Shown here piece after piece: positions 1-8,260 of a stretch of 64,000 nt of DNA. This DNA is from Segetibacter koreensis DSM 18137 (GTDB taxonomy: Bacteria; Bacteroidota; Bacteroidia; Chitinophagales; Chitinophagaceae): NCBI RefSeq assembly GCF_000374045.1, contig NZ_KB893337.1, positions 124,172-188,171 on the forward strand, in the 5' to 3' direction. The notes beneath the pieces are model-generated. The model was given only the letters and a program-made list of their open reading frames with translations, was not told where the DNA came from and did no database searches. Every line of letters begins with the position of its first letter. Within the stretch, counting starts at the first letter, position 1. The position numbers were made by a program, and so were the translations under genes.

Positions 1-710
1 AGAAAAAAGGCATGTTTTTAAAAGGACAAAACAACCGTGTATTCCAGGAACAGTTTAGACAATTAAGGGCTGCGGCAGGGCTGTTTAGTAAGACAAATAC
101 AAAGAAGAAAATACTTGTAACATCAAGCATTCCTGGTGAAGGCAAAAGTTTGATAAGTGCTAACCTCGCTTTGAGCCTCTCGCGTTCTGGTAAAAAAGTT
201 GTCCTTTTAGACATGGATATTCGAAATCCACAATTTTCTAAAATATTCAATTTACAAAACTCTGCAGGTATTGCAGGCTTTTTAGAGGAGGACATAAATC
301 CTCATGAAATCGTTGAAGCAACTGAATTTCAAAATTTATATGTACTACCGTCAGGTATTACAAAAGCAAACCCTACCGAACTCCTTTTAGGAGGGAAATT
401 AACGGAGTTGTTCAATTATCTTGAAGAAGAATTTGATTATATCGTAGTAGATTCTTCACCGGTTAGCCTGATAACTGACGCGTACATTTTATCAGATTTC
501 TGTGACTTAACGTTGTATGTTGTTCGTCATAAGTATACTGAGAAAGCATTTATTAAAACACTTGACGAAACCAATCGATTTAAACCATTGAAAAACCTGG
601 CAATTGTTTTTAATGGCATTAAACCAAGGGGATTTATAAAAGGTACTTTTGGATATGGTTATGGATACGGTTACGAAAATAAGTATAACGAAAAGTACTT
701 GATTTCGTAG
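1..710 (+). CDS. Tyrosine-protein kinase domain (BY-kinase, Wzc/CpsD type), 5' truncated by window edge
   Basis: The reading frame is open to the window edge, and the first ATG is at 12, so this is most likely the C-terminal kinase part of a Wzc-like chain-length/autokinase protein. Numbered from ATG 12, a Walker A motif SSIPGEGKS is at residues 38-46. A Walker A' motif, VVLLDMD, is at 63-69, and a Walker B, YIVVDSSP, is near 144. This P-loop layout is diagnostic of bacterial tyrosine kinases that control exopolysaccharide export at the inner membrane. The protein ends in a tyrosine-rich tail with alternating Gly-Tyr pairs and further Tyr residues, the usual autophosphorylation cluster. The N-terminal Wzz and transmembrane part would lie upstream, outside the window. 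A free-standing CpsD-like protein starting at 12 cannot be excluded. It is followed by a strong hairpin. Confidence 0.9.
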   Translation, partial: KKGMFLKGQNNRVFQEQFRQLRAAAGLFSKTNTKKKILVTSSIPGEGKSLISANLALSLSRSGKKVVLLDMDIRNPQFSKIFNLQNSAGIAGFLEEDINPHEIVEATEFQNLYVLPSGITKANPTELLLGGKLTELFNYLEEEFDYIVVDSSPVSLITDAYILSDFCDLTLYVVRHKYTEKAFIKTLDETNRFKPLKNLAIVFNGIKPRGFIKGTFGYGYGYGYENKYNEKYLIS

Positions 711-733
711 TTAGTGTTGATAATCGTATCATG

Positions 734-779
734 TTTAAACAATAGCGGCTGTCCCCAAGGACAGCCGCTATTGTTTAAA
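734..779. terminator. Perfect 21-bp hairpin between convergent genes
   Basis: Arms 734-754 and 759-779 are exact reverse complements, with a CCAA loop. The outer ends are TTTAAA on both sides, giving T-rich flanks on either strand. It lies between the kinase gene (+, ends 710) and the AraC gene (-, ends 922). A bidirectional intrinsic terminator is the natural reading. Confidence 0.85.
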
Positions 780-921
780 GGCTAATTAGTAGATGGTTCT
801 CTATAAAAACAACAGTTAGCATGTACCGCAAGTAGAAGACTTGATAAAAAATACCAAGCATGCAAAAGGGTTATCAATATTTCGCTACTTCTCTGATTTC
901 AGAGTATTTAAGAAGCCGATT

Positions 922-1812
922 TCATGAACCTTCAGCCAACCGCATTTTTGTTATGTGATGACGATACTCCTGCGGTGTCTTATTAGTTATAAGTTTAAAA
1001 AATTTAAAAAAGTTTACGGGATTATTATAACCACATTCATAGCAAATGTTCTGCACGGAATGATGTTGGTTTTGTAATAGTTTGCAGGCATGACCAATTC
1101 TTAACTCGTTCAGAAATCTAACAAATGTTTTTTGTGTTCTTTTTTTAAAGTATCGACAAAAAGAATTCGGCGCCATATTACAAATAGTAGCCACTTCACT
1201 CAACATAATGTCAGAAGTAAAATTTTTAAGTAAGAACTGGTAAACTTCGTTGAAGCGGTCCATATCCTGGTTATTATTCGAGTTCTTATAACCAATACTG
1301 GCTAAATATTCAAACTCTTCTGTCTTTGTAGTGATATCAATAACCTGTAAAAAATATCCCAGTTGCTCAAGGCCTTCAGTATTGGCCACTTTGGCTACCA
1401 GTTCTATAATCTGTTCTCTACTTTGTCCGTAAAAACGCAAACCGCGCTCAGCTTTGATCAACAAGCTATTGTACCGGCTAATGCATTCTGCATCATCAGT
1501 AATACTGGGTATAATAGAAGGGGGAAAATAAGTGGTAGTAGCTTTTGTATATAAATCCTCCTGCTGTCGATAAAAAGCAGAATCACATCTCCATAAATGA
1601 GGAAGCCCTGCATTTTTAAGTATTAATTCTCCTTCTGAAAAATTGCCTACATAATCACCAATTATCAGTTTACCATAGCCCTTTTGCAGCCATACCAATT
1701 CGCATAACTGGTGATAATGAAATGGATGGTCGAAGTACGGCTTATAAATTTTTTTGACCCAAATCTTTTTTTGTCCCATTATAGGGGCGTCAACAACTAA
1801 TTCTGCTTTCAT
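922..1812 (-). CDS. AraC-family transcriptional regulator
   Basis: The 296-residue protein has an N-terminal cupin-like ligand-binding part (about residues 5-160) and a C-terminal AraC double helix-turn-helix (about 185-290). The HTH includes the characteristic second-helix pattern IGHACKLLQ...ICYECGYNNPVNFFKFFK. It starts with ATG at 1812 and is divergent from susC, with about 240 bp between the start codons. This position is typical of the local activator of a polysaccharide utilisation locus, so it probably senses a sugar derived from the fucosylated substrate (inference). No anti-sigma/ECF pair or hybrid two-component system accompanies this SusCD, so it is the only regulator candidate in view. 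Confidence 0.85.
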   Translation of the reverse strand: MKAELVVDAPIMGQKKIWVKKIYKPYFDHPFHYHQLCELVWLQKGYGKLIIGDYVGNFSEGELILKNAGLPHLWRCDSAFYRQQEDLYTKATTTYFPPSIIPSITDDAECISRYNSLLIKAERGLRFYGQSREQIIELVAKVANTEGLEQLGYFLQVIDITTKTEEFEYLASIGYKNSNNNQDMDRFNEVYQFLLKNFTSDIMLSEVATICNMAPNSFCRYFKKRTQKTFVRFLNELRIGHACKLLQNQHHSVQNICYECGYNNPVNFFKFFKLITNKTPQEYRHHITKMRLAEGS

Positions 1813-1874
1813 AGAATGTCTTCTGATATAGCACTTACACCAAATTTAGTTAAAAGGCTTAATTGATAATGGTC

Positions 1875-1902
1875 TTGATACTCTTTCTGATTAATTATTT
1901 TG
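1875..1902 (+). promoter_or_regulatory. Candidate Bacteroidota promoter for susC
   Basis: TTG at 1875-1877, an 18-nt spacer and TATTTTG at 1896-1902 approximate the Bacteroidota -33/-7 pattern (TTG...TAnnTTTG). It would give a leader of about 145 nt before susC. The match is one base short of consensus, so support is weak. Confidence 0.3.
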
Positions 1903-2052
1903 AAAGTCGCCCTATAAACATAGCTTATGAAAATTTAAATAAATTTAATGGGAATATTTAAGGTTTATGGTAAAAAAGTTTATAAAAGGAGTAAGATACG
2001 TTATTCAAATGTTAATAATAGAAATTAAGTTTGGACTTAAATTAAAACGATT

Positions 2053-5043
2053 ATGCACTTGCCAGGAAAACTGCTTCTTGCATTCATCTCATTATTTCTT
2101 ATCACGTTTGCGAATGCACAAACAAAAAAGATTACAGGTAAAGTTACGGGCCCTGACACCTCCCCTCTTGAAGGTGTTACCGTTAAGGATAAAGGGTCTT
2201 CTCTCTCTACGATCACTTCTGCAGACGGTACATTTTCGATAAATGTGCCTGATAAAGTTAAAACTTTGGTTTTTTCCTATATAAGTATGGAAACGCAGGA
2301 AGTACCAGTGTCGGGCAAAACGGACATCCAGGTTCAGTTGAAAGCTGCCAGTACATCTTTGTCAGATGTGTTAGTGATAGGATATGGTACTGCACGTAAG
2401 CGAGACATAACAGGCGCCGTAGCCAGCGTAAAAGGAGATGAGTTAAAAAATGGAACTGCAGCCGACGCATCGGCTTTATTACAGGGAAAAGCTGCTGGTG
2501 TAGTGGTACAGAATAGTGGAGGTTCTCCCGGGCAGGCTCCAGCTATTGTAATTCGAGGCTCCGGAACTTTTGGTAATGACCAACCATTATACGTTATAGA
2601 TGGAATGATTGCCTCCTCAATGGCATTTATAAATCCTAACGATATTGCATCTATAGAAGTATTGAAAGATGCCTCTGCAGCAGCTATATATGGTAGCCGA
2701 GCTGCAAACGGTGTGGTATTGGTTACAACGAAAAGCGGAACAAGCGGGGATATAAAAATTAATTTCAGTGCAAAATATGGTTCACAAAGCCCCACTCATA
2801 AGCTGAAGTTTTTAAATGCCCGGCAATATGCCGATTGGAACAACCAGGCCCATGACAATGACGGCACACCTCGTGGCCCGCTAAATGATAGCCTGTTTAA
2901 CCCTAATATCAATACGGACTGGCAATCTTTATCGCTTGGTACAGCGCCCTTAAGTGATTATAATTTAAGTGTTTCGGGAGGAGGGCAATATTCTAAATTC
3001 TTTGTATCAGGAGAGTATTTTGATCAGAAAGGAATCGTAGTAGATTCATGGTTTAAGCGTTACGCGCTGAGAGCTAATTCATTTTTTACAAAAGGAAAAT
3101 TCAAGTTTACAGAAGCTTTGTCTATTTCACGATCTGTTAATAATCCCAATACTTATTTTGGAAGGGAAAGAGCAGAATTGCCTATTATGCCGGTTTATGA
3201 TAGTACAAAATTAGGTGGTTTTGCTGGCCTTGAACCTGCAGCTGCCGGTGTAAACAGGATTATTAACTGGTACGGCCGTGCTCTCCTCGATGATAACCGG
3301 TATACCACAGACCAGGCATTGGGTAATGTAGGCCTGGAGTATGAAATAATAAAAGGACTAAAATATAAGTTGAATATGGGTGTAGACTATTCTGTGTATC
3401 ACGCCTATGACTATTCACCTGCATTTTTTATGAGTACGTCGCAGGAGGCAAGCCAGGATCAATCTATTTTGAATGAGAGCTTTACCCGCAGCCTTACCAC
3501 TCTGGTGGAACACACCTTAAATTACAGCAAAGCTATCAGTGATCATCGTATTGACATACTTGCTGGTTATACCTATCAAAAAGGCAACTCCAGAAGCGTG
3601 GGAGCCACAGCTGACACTTACCCTTCAGATTTGTTGAGGGTTGTAAATGCTGCCGCAAATAGGCTCGCAAGCGGCAGCTTGCAGGAAGCTGCGCTTATGT
3701 CAATTCTGGGCAGGGTGAGCTATAGTTACCAGTCGAAGTATTTATTGACAGCAACTTTAAGACGGGATGGGTCTTCAAAATTCCGTTATCCAACCAATAC
3801 TTTCGGAAACTATCCATCCTTTTCTCTTGGATGGAGAGCGAGCGAGGAAAGCTTCTTTCCAAAAAACGGCATCATAAGCGATTTGAAAATCAGGGGAAGT
3901 TATGGAAGGCTGGGTTCTCAAAATATTGCCAACTATATCACTACTTCTACACTCAATATAAATGCTGGGTATTACTTTGCCGGTGGCGTGCAAAACGGTG
4001 TTGGGTTGACTAATTTTGCTAACCCTGATATAAAATGGGAGTCTTCGCGAACAACAGATATTGGTACAGACATTAGCTTACTGAAGAATAAAGTTCTTAT
4101 TACCGCTGATTATTTTGACAGAAGCTCATACGACATCCTTGCCAGCATTCCCATTCCTATTTATGGAGGTGCAGGAAGCAGCCTGACTAAAAATGCAGCT
4201 TCGGTAAATAACAAAGGTTTTGAAGTAGCTGTCACATATAATCATCAGCCAGTGTCAAAAAATGCGTTTAAATATTCTCTTACAGGCGTTTTTACCACTA
4301 TTAAAAATAACGTAACAAGTCTTGGAGATGGAGTTAGCCCAATAATTGGCGGCGGCTTTACACAGGAAAGCTTAACTGCAACCAGAACCGATGTCGGGCA
4401 CCCAATTGGAAGCTTTTGGGGCTACCAGGTATTAGGTATATATCAAAATGCGGATGAGGTTACAAAAGACGGAAGAACTGATGCAAGACCAGGTGATTTC
4501 AGATTTAGCAAAGACCCAACGTGGCTGGGCAGCCCATTTCCTAAATTTGACTATGGCTTGACCTTTAACGCATCCTACAAAAATTTCGACCTTAACTTAT
4601 TTTTCCAGGGTGTAGCCGGAAACAAAATATGGGACGCGAAAAGAGCCTGGCAATATACTTTTGACTATGGAAGCGGAAAGGTAACTGATGTGTTAAGAGC
4701 GTGGACTCCTCAAAATACAAATACGGATATAGCAAGGGCTTCTTTCATCGATCCTGCAAACAATAAAAGATCTTCTTCTTTTTACGTCGAAGATGGTTCG
4801 TACTTAAGGCTGAAAAATATCAATATTGGCTATAATCTTCCTGAATCAGTAATAACAAAATTAAAAATTTCGAATGCACGTCTTTATGTAAGTGGTCAAA
4901 ACCTGCTCACATTTACCAAATACAAGGGTTATGACCCTGAAGTTGGTCGTAGTGATCTTACCGGTTTATTTAGTGTAGGTGTCGACGTTTCAGCTTATCC
5001 ACAAGCAAAACTCATTAGTGCAGGTATTGATTTATCATTTTAA
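2053..5043 (+). CDS. SusC/RagA-family TonB-linked outer membrane protein
   Basis: This 996-residue protein begins with a Sec signal peptide (residues 1-22, cleavage after ANA). A carboxypeptidase-regulatory-like beta-sandwich follows at about 27-110 (GKVTGPDTSPLEGVTVK...). The SusC-type TonB plug starts at VLVIGYGTARKRDITGAV near 117, and the plug carries the VIDGM and ASAAAIYGSRAANGVVLVTTK motifs. The rest is a 22-strand-type barrel ending in an aromatic-rich LSF. It imports oligosaccharides through the outer membrane with the SusD lipoprotein encoded 14 nt downstream. The neighbouring fucosidase suggests a fucose-containing glycan. The ATG at 2053 is the only in-frame start giving an intact signal peptide. 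Confidence 0.97.
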   Translation: MHLPGKLLLAFISLFLITFANAQTKKITGKVTGPDTSPLEGVTVKDKGSSLSTITSADGTFSINVPDKVKTLVFSYISMETQEVPVSGKTDIQVQLKAASTSLSDVLVIGYGTARKRDITGAVASVKGDELKNGTAADASALLQGKAAGVVVQNSGGSPGQAPAIVIRGSGTFGNDQPLYVIDGMIASSMAFINPNDIASIEVLKDASAAAIYGSRAANGVVLVTTKSGTSGDIKINFSAKYGSQSPTHKLKFLNARQYADWNNQAHDNDGTPRGPLNDSLFNPNINTDWQSLSLGTAPLSDYNLSVSGGGQYSKFFVSGEYFDQKGIVVDSWFKRYALRANSFFTKGKFKFTEALSISRSVNNPNTYFGRERAELPIMPVYDSTKLGGFAGLEPAAAGVNRIINWYGRALLDDNRYTTDQALGNVGLEYEIIKGLKYKLNMGVDYSVYHAYDYSPAFFMSTSQEASQDQSILNESFTRSLTTLVEHTLNYSKAISDHRIDILAGYTYQKGNSRSVGATADTYPSDLLRVVNAAANRLASGSLQEAALMSILGRVSYSYQSKYLLTATLRRDGSSKFRYPTNTFGNYPSFSLGWRASEESFFPKNGIISDLKIRGSYGRLGSQNIANYITTSTLNINAGYYFAGGVQNGVGLTNFANPDIKWESSRTTDIGTDISLLKNKVLITADYFDRSSYDILASIPIPIYGGAGSSLTKNAASVNNKGFEVAVTYNHQPVSKNAFKYSLTGVFTTIKNNVTSLGDGVSPIIGGGFTQESLTATRTDVGHPIGSFWGYQVLGIYQNADEVTKDGRTDARPGDFRFSKDPTWLGSPFPKFDYGLTFNASYKNFDLNLFFQGVAGNKIWDAKRAWQYTFDYGSGKVTDVLRAWTPQNTNTDIARASFIDPANNKRSSSFYVEDGSYLRLKNINIGYNLPESVITKLKISNARLYVSGQNLLTFTKYKGYDPEVGRSDLTGLFSVGVDVSAYPQAKLISAGIDLSF

Positions 5044-5057
5044 AAAATTGAGCTTAT

Positions 5058-6620
5058 ATGAAAAAAACATTTTTGAAATACAAACTGTCTAAATTTTTAG
5101 TTATTCCAATATGCCTGTTTGCTATTCCTGTTTTATTGCAGAATTGCAGCAAGAAGAACCTTGATCTCACCAACCCTAACGAATTACCCGTAACGGCTTT
5201 TTGGAAAACAGCAGATGATGCAGAAAAAGGGTTAGTTGCATGTTACGGCCCCTTAACCAGTATACAAGGGTGGGGCAGAATGTTGGGAGCTATTTTAACC
5301 ATACAGAGAGGTGATGACGTAAATCCTTTTCCCAGTACAGGCGTGCAAGACGTAGGTTCTTTTTTGGCACAGCCAACAGATGGAAGGGTAAGTGAAGGCT
5401 GGGGAGAACTAAATGCAATTGTCGCACGCACTAATGCGGTCATTTTCAATGTGCCTAATATTCAAATGGATGATGCTGAAAAATCAAGGATATTAGGAGA
5501 AGCTTACTTCCTGCGTGGGTTCGCTCATTTTTACCTCCTCAACATGTGGGGGAACATTCCGCTTATTACAAAACCTATTGAAGCAGTGAACGATTTATTT
5601 ATCGAACAAGCTCCACAGGAAGAGGTATGGGCTTCCATTATATCAGATCTTAAAGAAGCGCAAGGCCGTTTGCCTGAAACAGTAGATGCAAAAGATATAG
5701 GTCGTGCTACCTGGGGCGCAGCAACTGCTATGCTCGGTAAAGCAAATTTGTATACTAAAAAATGGGCGGAGGCTGCAGCAGAATTTAAGAAAATAATTGA
5801 TAAGCCAAATCTCTATAAATTAGTAGCAAACTACCAGGATAACTTTTTAGAATCCGGAAATAACAATAGTGAATCTATTTGGGAGCTGCAATACCAAAGC
5901 ACTCCAACAGGAAACTGGGGAACCAGCGGAACTCCCAACCCGATCCGTGGACAGGCGTGGGAGCCGGATGTTGCCCCTGTAGGATATACCAGCCAGGGAA
6001 CAACAACGGTAAACCAATGGGTGTTTGACTTGTTTTTGCAGCAAAAAACCAAAGATGACAAAATAGACCCCCGGGCTTACGCAACAATCGTGTGGGACTA
6101 CCCTGGGGCTAAAGTTTATCAGGATGATTTCAGAACAGCATTGAACGGTGCTAACAGGAATAAAATCTGGGTACGCAAATATCTCAATTACGACAGAACA
6201 AGTTCCCTTACACCGGGTAGTTGGGGTTATGCCAACAATAACCGCAGAATGATTAGGTTAGCCGACGTTTTATTAATGTATGCTGAAGCTCAAAACGAAG
6301 CAACTGGTCCTGATGCAAGTGCTTATGCAGCCATCAATAGGGTTAGGGCAAGAGCTAATATGCCAGACATTACTCCCGGTTTGAACCAGGATGCTTTTCG
6401 CAAGGCTGTAAGAAAAGAAAGGGTACTCGAATTGTCACTTGAAGGAGAACGTGTTTTTGATTTATTAAGATGGGGCATTATGGCTGATGTCTTTATCGCC
6501 CATCCGGAATATCGATCTAACAGCGGCGGAGTATTTATTAAAGGCAAACACGAATATCTGCCTATACCTCAAAATGATATAAGTGCCAATCCAAAACTTA
6601 AACAGAATAATGGATATTAA
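5058..6620 (+). CDS. SusD/RagB-family nutrient-binding lipoprotein
   Basis: The 520-residue protein has a lipoprotein signal with lipobox LLQNC (Cys30). It then shows the SusD N-terminal pattern LDLTNPNELPVTAFWKTADDAEKGL and TPR-like helices. The C-terminal RagB/SusD signature is MIRLADVLLMYAEAQNEA...INRVRARA followed by ERVLELSLEGERVFDLLRWG. It sits 14 nt after susC, and the two form an outer-membrane pedal-bin complex in which SusD binds glycan at the surface and closes over SusC. Ligand specificity cannot be read from the sequence. Confidence 0.97.
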   Translation: MKKTFLKYKLSKFLVIPICLFAIPVLLQNCSKKNLDLTNPNELPVTAFWKTADDAEKGLVACYGPLTSIQGWGRMLGAILTIQRGDDVNPFPSTGVQDVGSFLAQPTDGRVSEGWGELNAIVARTNAVIFNVPNIQMDDAEKSRILGEAYFLRGFAHFYLLNMWGNIPLITKPIEAVNDLFIEQAPQEEVWASIISDLKEAQGRLPETVDAKDIGRATWGAATAMLGKANLYTKKWAEAAAEFKKIIDKPNLYKLVANYQDNFLESGNNNSESIWELQYQSTPTGNWGTSGTPNPIRGQAWEPDVAPVGYTSQGTTTVNQWVFDLFLQQKTKDDKIDPRAYATIVWDYPGAKVYQDDFRTALNGANRNKIWVRKYLNYDRTSSLTPGSWGYANNNRRMIRLADVLLMYAEAQNEATGPDASAYAAINRVRARANMPDITPGLNQDAFRKAVRKERVLELSLEGERVFDLLRWGIMADVFIAHPEYRSNSGGVFIKGKHEYLPIPQNDISANPKLKQNNGY

Positions 6621-6673
6621 TATTTGAATAAATTCTTTTTATGAATCAAACTGCGGTACTGCTTTCGGCCGCT

Positions 6674-6693
6674 GTTGCGTCGCACTCTTCAAC
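6674..6693 (+). repeat. Dispersed 20-bp intergenic repeat, copy 1
   Basis: GTTGCGTCGCACTCTTCAAC lies between susD and the fucosidase gene. It is the reverse-complement orientation of the GTACAAGAGTGCGACGCAAC unit found at four other places in the window. The core TGCGNCGCA is a short dyad. Confidence 0.7.
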
Positions 6694-6840
6694 GACCTGT
6701 TCCGCAATTGAGCAGGTAGAGTTTATTATTTCTTATGATTACATTTTTTCTGCCTTTTGATACAAATAGAGACGAGAGGATTTATTATAATATCAACAAA
6801 AAACGAAATAGCGTTCAACGATTTAAAATATAAATACTAC

Positions 6841-8199
6841 ATGAAAAAACTATCGAATTTGTCTTTGTGTTTACTTTTTTGTCTTTCAATTTTTACAGAA
6901 CCAGTTGTGGCACAATCCAAACCTTCTATTACCCATGAAACACCGGAACAAAAAGCAAAACGGATGCAGTGGTGGACAGATGCCAGGTTTGGAATGTTCA
7001 TTCACTGGGGTTTATACGCTTTGCCCGCCAGACACGAATGGGTAAAAAACCGTGAACGTATGACGAACGAACAGTATCAGAAATATTTTGATGAATTTAA
7101 TCCTGATCATTTCGAACCCAAAAAGTGGGCAAAAGAAGCAAAAGCTGCAGGAATGAAATATGCGGTATTGACAACCAAACATCATGAAGGTTTTTGCTTG
7201 TTCGACAGTAAATTCACGAACTACAAAGCAACGAACACTGCAGCTAAACGTGACCTGGTGAAAGAATATGTAGATGCTTTCAGGGCGGAAGGAATAAAAA
7301 TTGGTTTCTATTATTCTTTAATTGACTGGCATCATCCTGATTTTACAATTGACAAAGTGCATCCTCAGAGACCACTTGAAGACAGCGATACGGCATATGC
7401 ACGACTAAATAAAGGAAAGGATTTTGCAAAATATCGCAAGTATTTATACAACCAGGTAACAGAGTTGCTTTCTAATTATGGTAAGATTGATATTCTTTGG
7501 CTCGACTTTTCTTATCCTGGAAAGTACGGCAAAGGCAAGGACGATTGGGCTTCTGTTGATTTATTAAAACAAATAAGAAAACTTCAACCAGGAATTATTG
7601 TCGACAATCGTCTTGATTTGAATGACTACGAAGATGGTGCTGACTTTGTAACACCTGAACAGGTAAGTTCAAAAGAACTTGAAAAATACAAGGGAAAAAC
7701 CTGGGAAACTTGCCAGACCTTCTCCGGTTCATGGGGTTATTACCGCGACGAAAATACCTGGAAAACACACCGCCAGTTGCTTGACTTACTAATTACATCG
7801 GCCAGCAATGGTGGTAACCTCATTTTAAACGTAGGCCCTACCGCACGTGGCGAGTTTGATTATCGCGCTAATAATGCGCTTGATAGCCTTTCAACATGGA
7901 TGCATGCTAACAGCAAATCAATTTATAACTGTACTTATGCTCCGGAAAACTACCAAGCACCATCCGGTGATAAGCTGACATACAATCCTGCGACAAAACG
8001 TTTGTATGTACATTTGTATGATTATCCATCGACTGGTACGCTAAACTTACCGGGATACAAAGGCAAAATCAAGTACGCCCAGTTTCTTCACGACAATTCG
8101 GAGTTACAATATAAAGAGCAGAACGATGATATTGTGTTGACACTTCCTGTACAGCAGCCGCGTTATGAAATACCTGTTGTTGAGCTGGTATTGAATTAA
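6841..8199 (+). CDS. Alpha-L-fucosidase, GH29, secreted
   Basis: The 452-residue glycoside hydrolase has a signal peptide (MKKLSNLSLCLLFCLSIFTE to VVAQ). The frame extends upstream only through a TTG at 6757, so the ATG at 6841, which gives a clean signal peptide, is preferred. GH29 hallmarks are WWTDARFGMFIHWGLYALPA near the mature N-terminus, KYAVLTTKHHEGFCLFDS, and the nucleophile region DILWLDFSYP. A shorter C-terminal beta domain follows. It releases terminal alpha-L-fucose, probably in the periplasm or at the surface, and is the only glycosidase in this locus. That implies a substrate with simple terminal fucose, or further enzymes elsewhere. It is co-directional with susCD after a 220-bp gap. 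Confidence 0.95.
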   Translation: MKKLSNLSLCLLFCLSIFTEPVVAQSKPSITHETPEQKAKRMQWWTDARFGMFIHWGLYALPARHEWVKNRERMTNEQYQKYFDEFNPDHFEPKKWAKEAKAAGMKYAVLTTKHHEGFCLFDSKFTNYKATNTAAKRDLVKEYVDAFRAEGIKIGFYYSLIDWHHPDFTIDKVHPQRPLEDSDTAYARLNKGKDFAKYRKYLYNQVTELLSNYGKIDILWLDFSYPGKYGKGKDDWASVDLLKQIRKLQPGIIVDNRLDLNDYEDGADFVTPEQVSSKELEKYKGKTWETCQTFSGSWGYYRDENTWKTHRQLLDLLITSASNGGNLILNVGPTARGEFDYRANNALDSLSTWMHANSKSIYNCTYAPENYQAPSGDKLTYNPATKRLYVHLYDYPSTGTLNLPGYKGKIKYAQFLHDNSELQYKEQNDDIVLTLPVQQPRYEIPVVELVLN

Positions 8200-8220
8200 G
8201 CAGTTTAGCAAATCTTTGTT

Positions 8221-8254
8221 AGTAGTGTTGGAGTAAATTTCAACACTGCTTTTT
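8221..8254 (+). terminator. Intrinsic terminator after the fucosidase gene
   Basis: The stem pairs 8221-8230 with 8241-8250 (AGTAGTGTTG / CAACACTGCT, one G-U pair) around a 10-nt loop, followed by TTTT. Only 6 nt separate the T-run from the next ATG at 8261. Confidence 0.7.
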
Positions 8255-8260
8255 GGCATC

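Noticed and set aside
2258-2795. Antisense ORFs across susC
   Set aside because: Long susC frame has full family motifs; the antisense frames lack any recognisable domain and follow codon bias of the sense gene.
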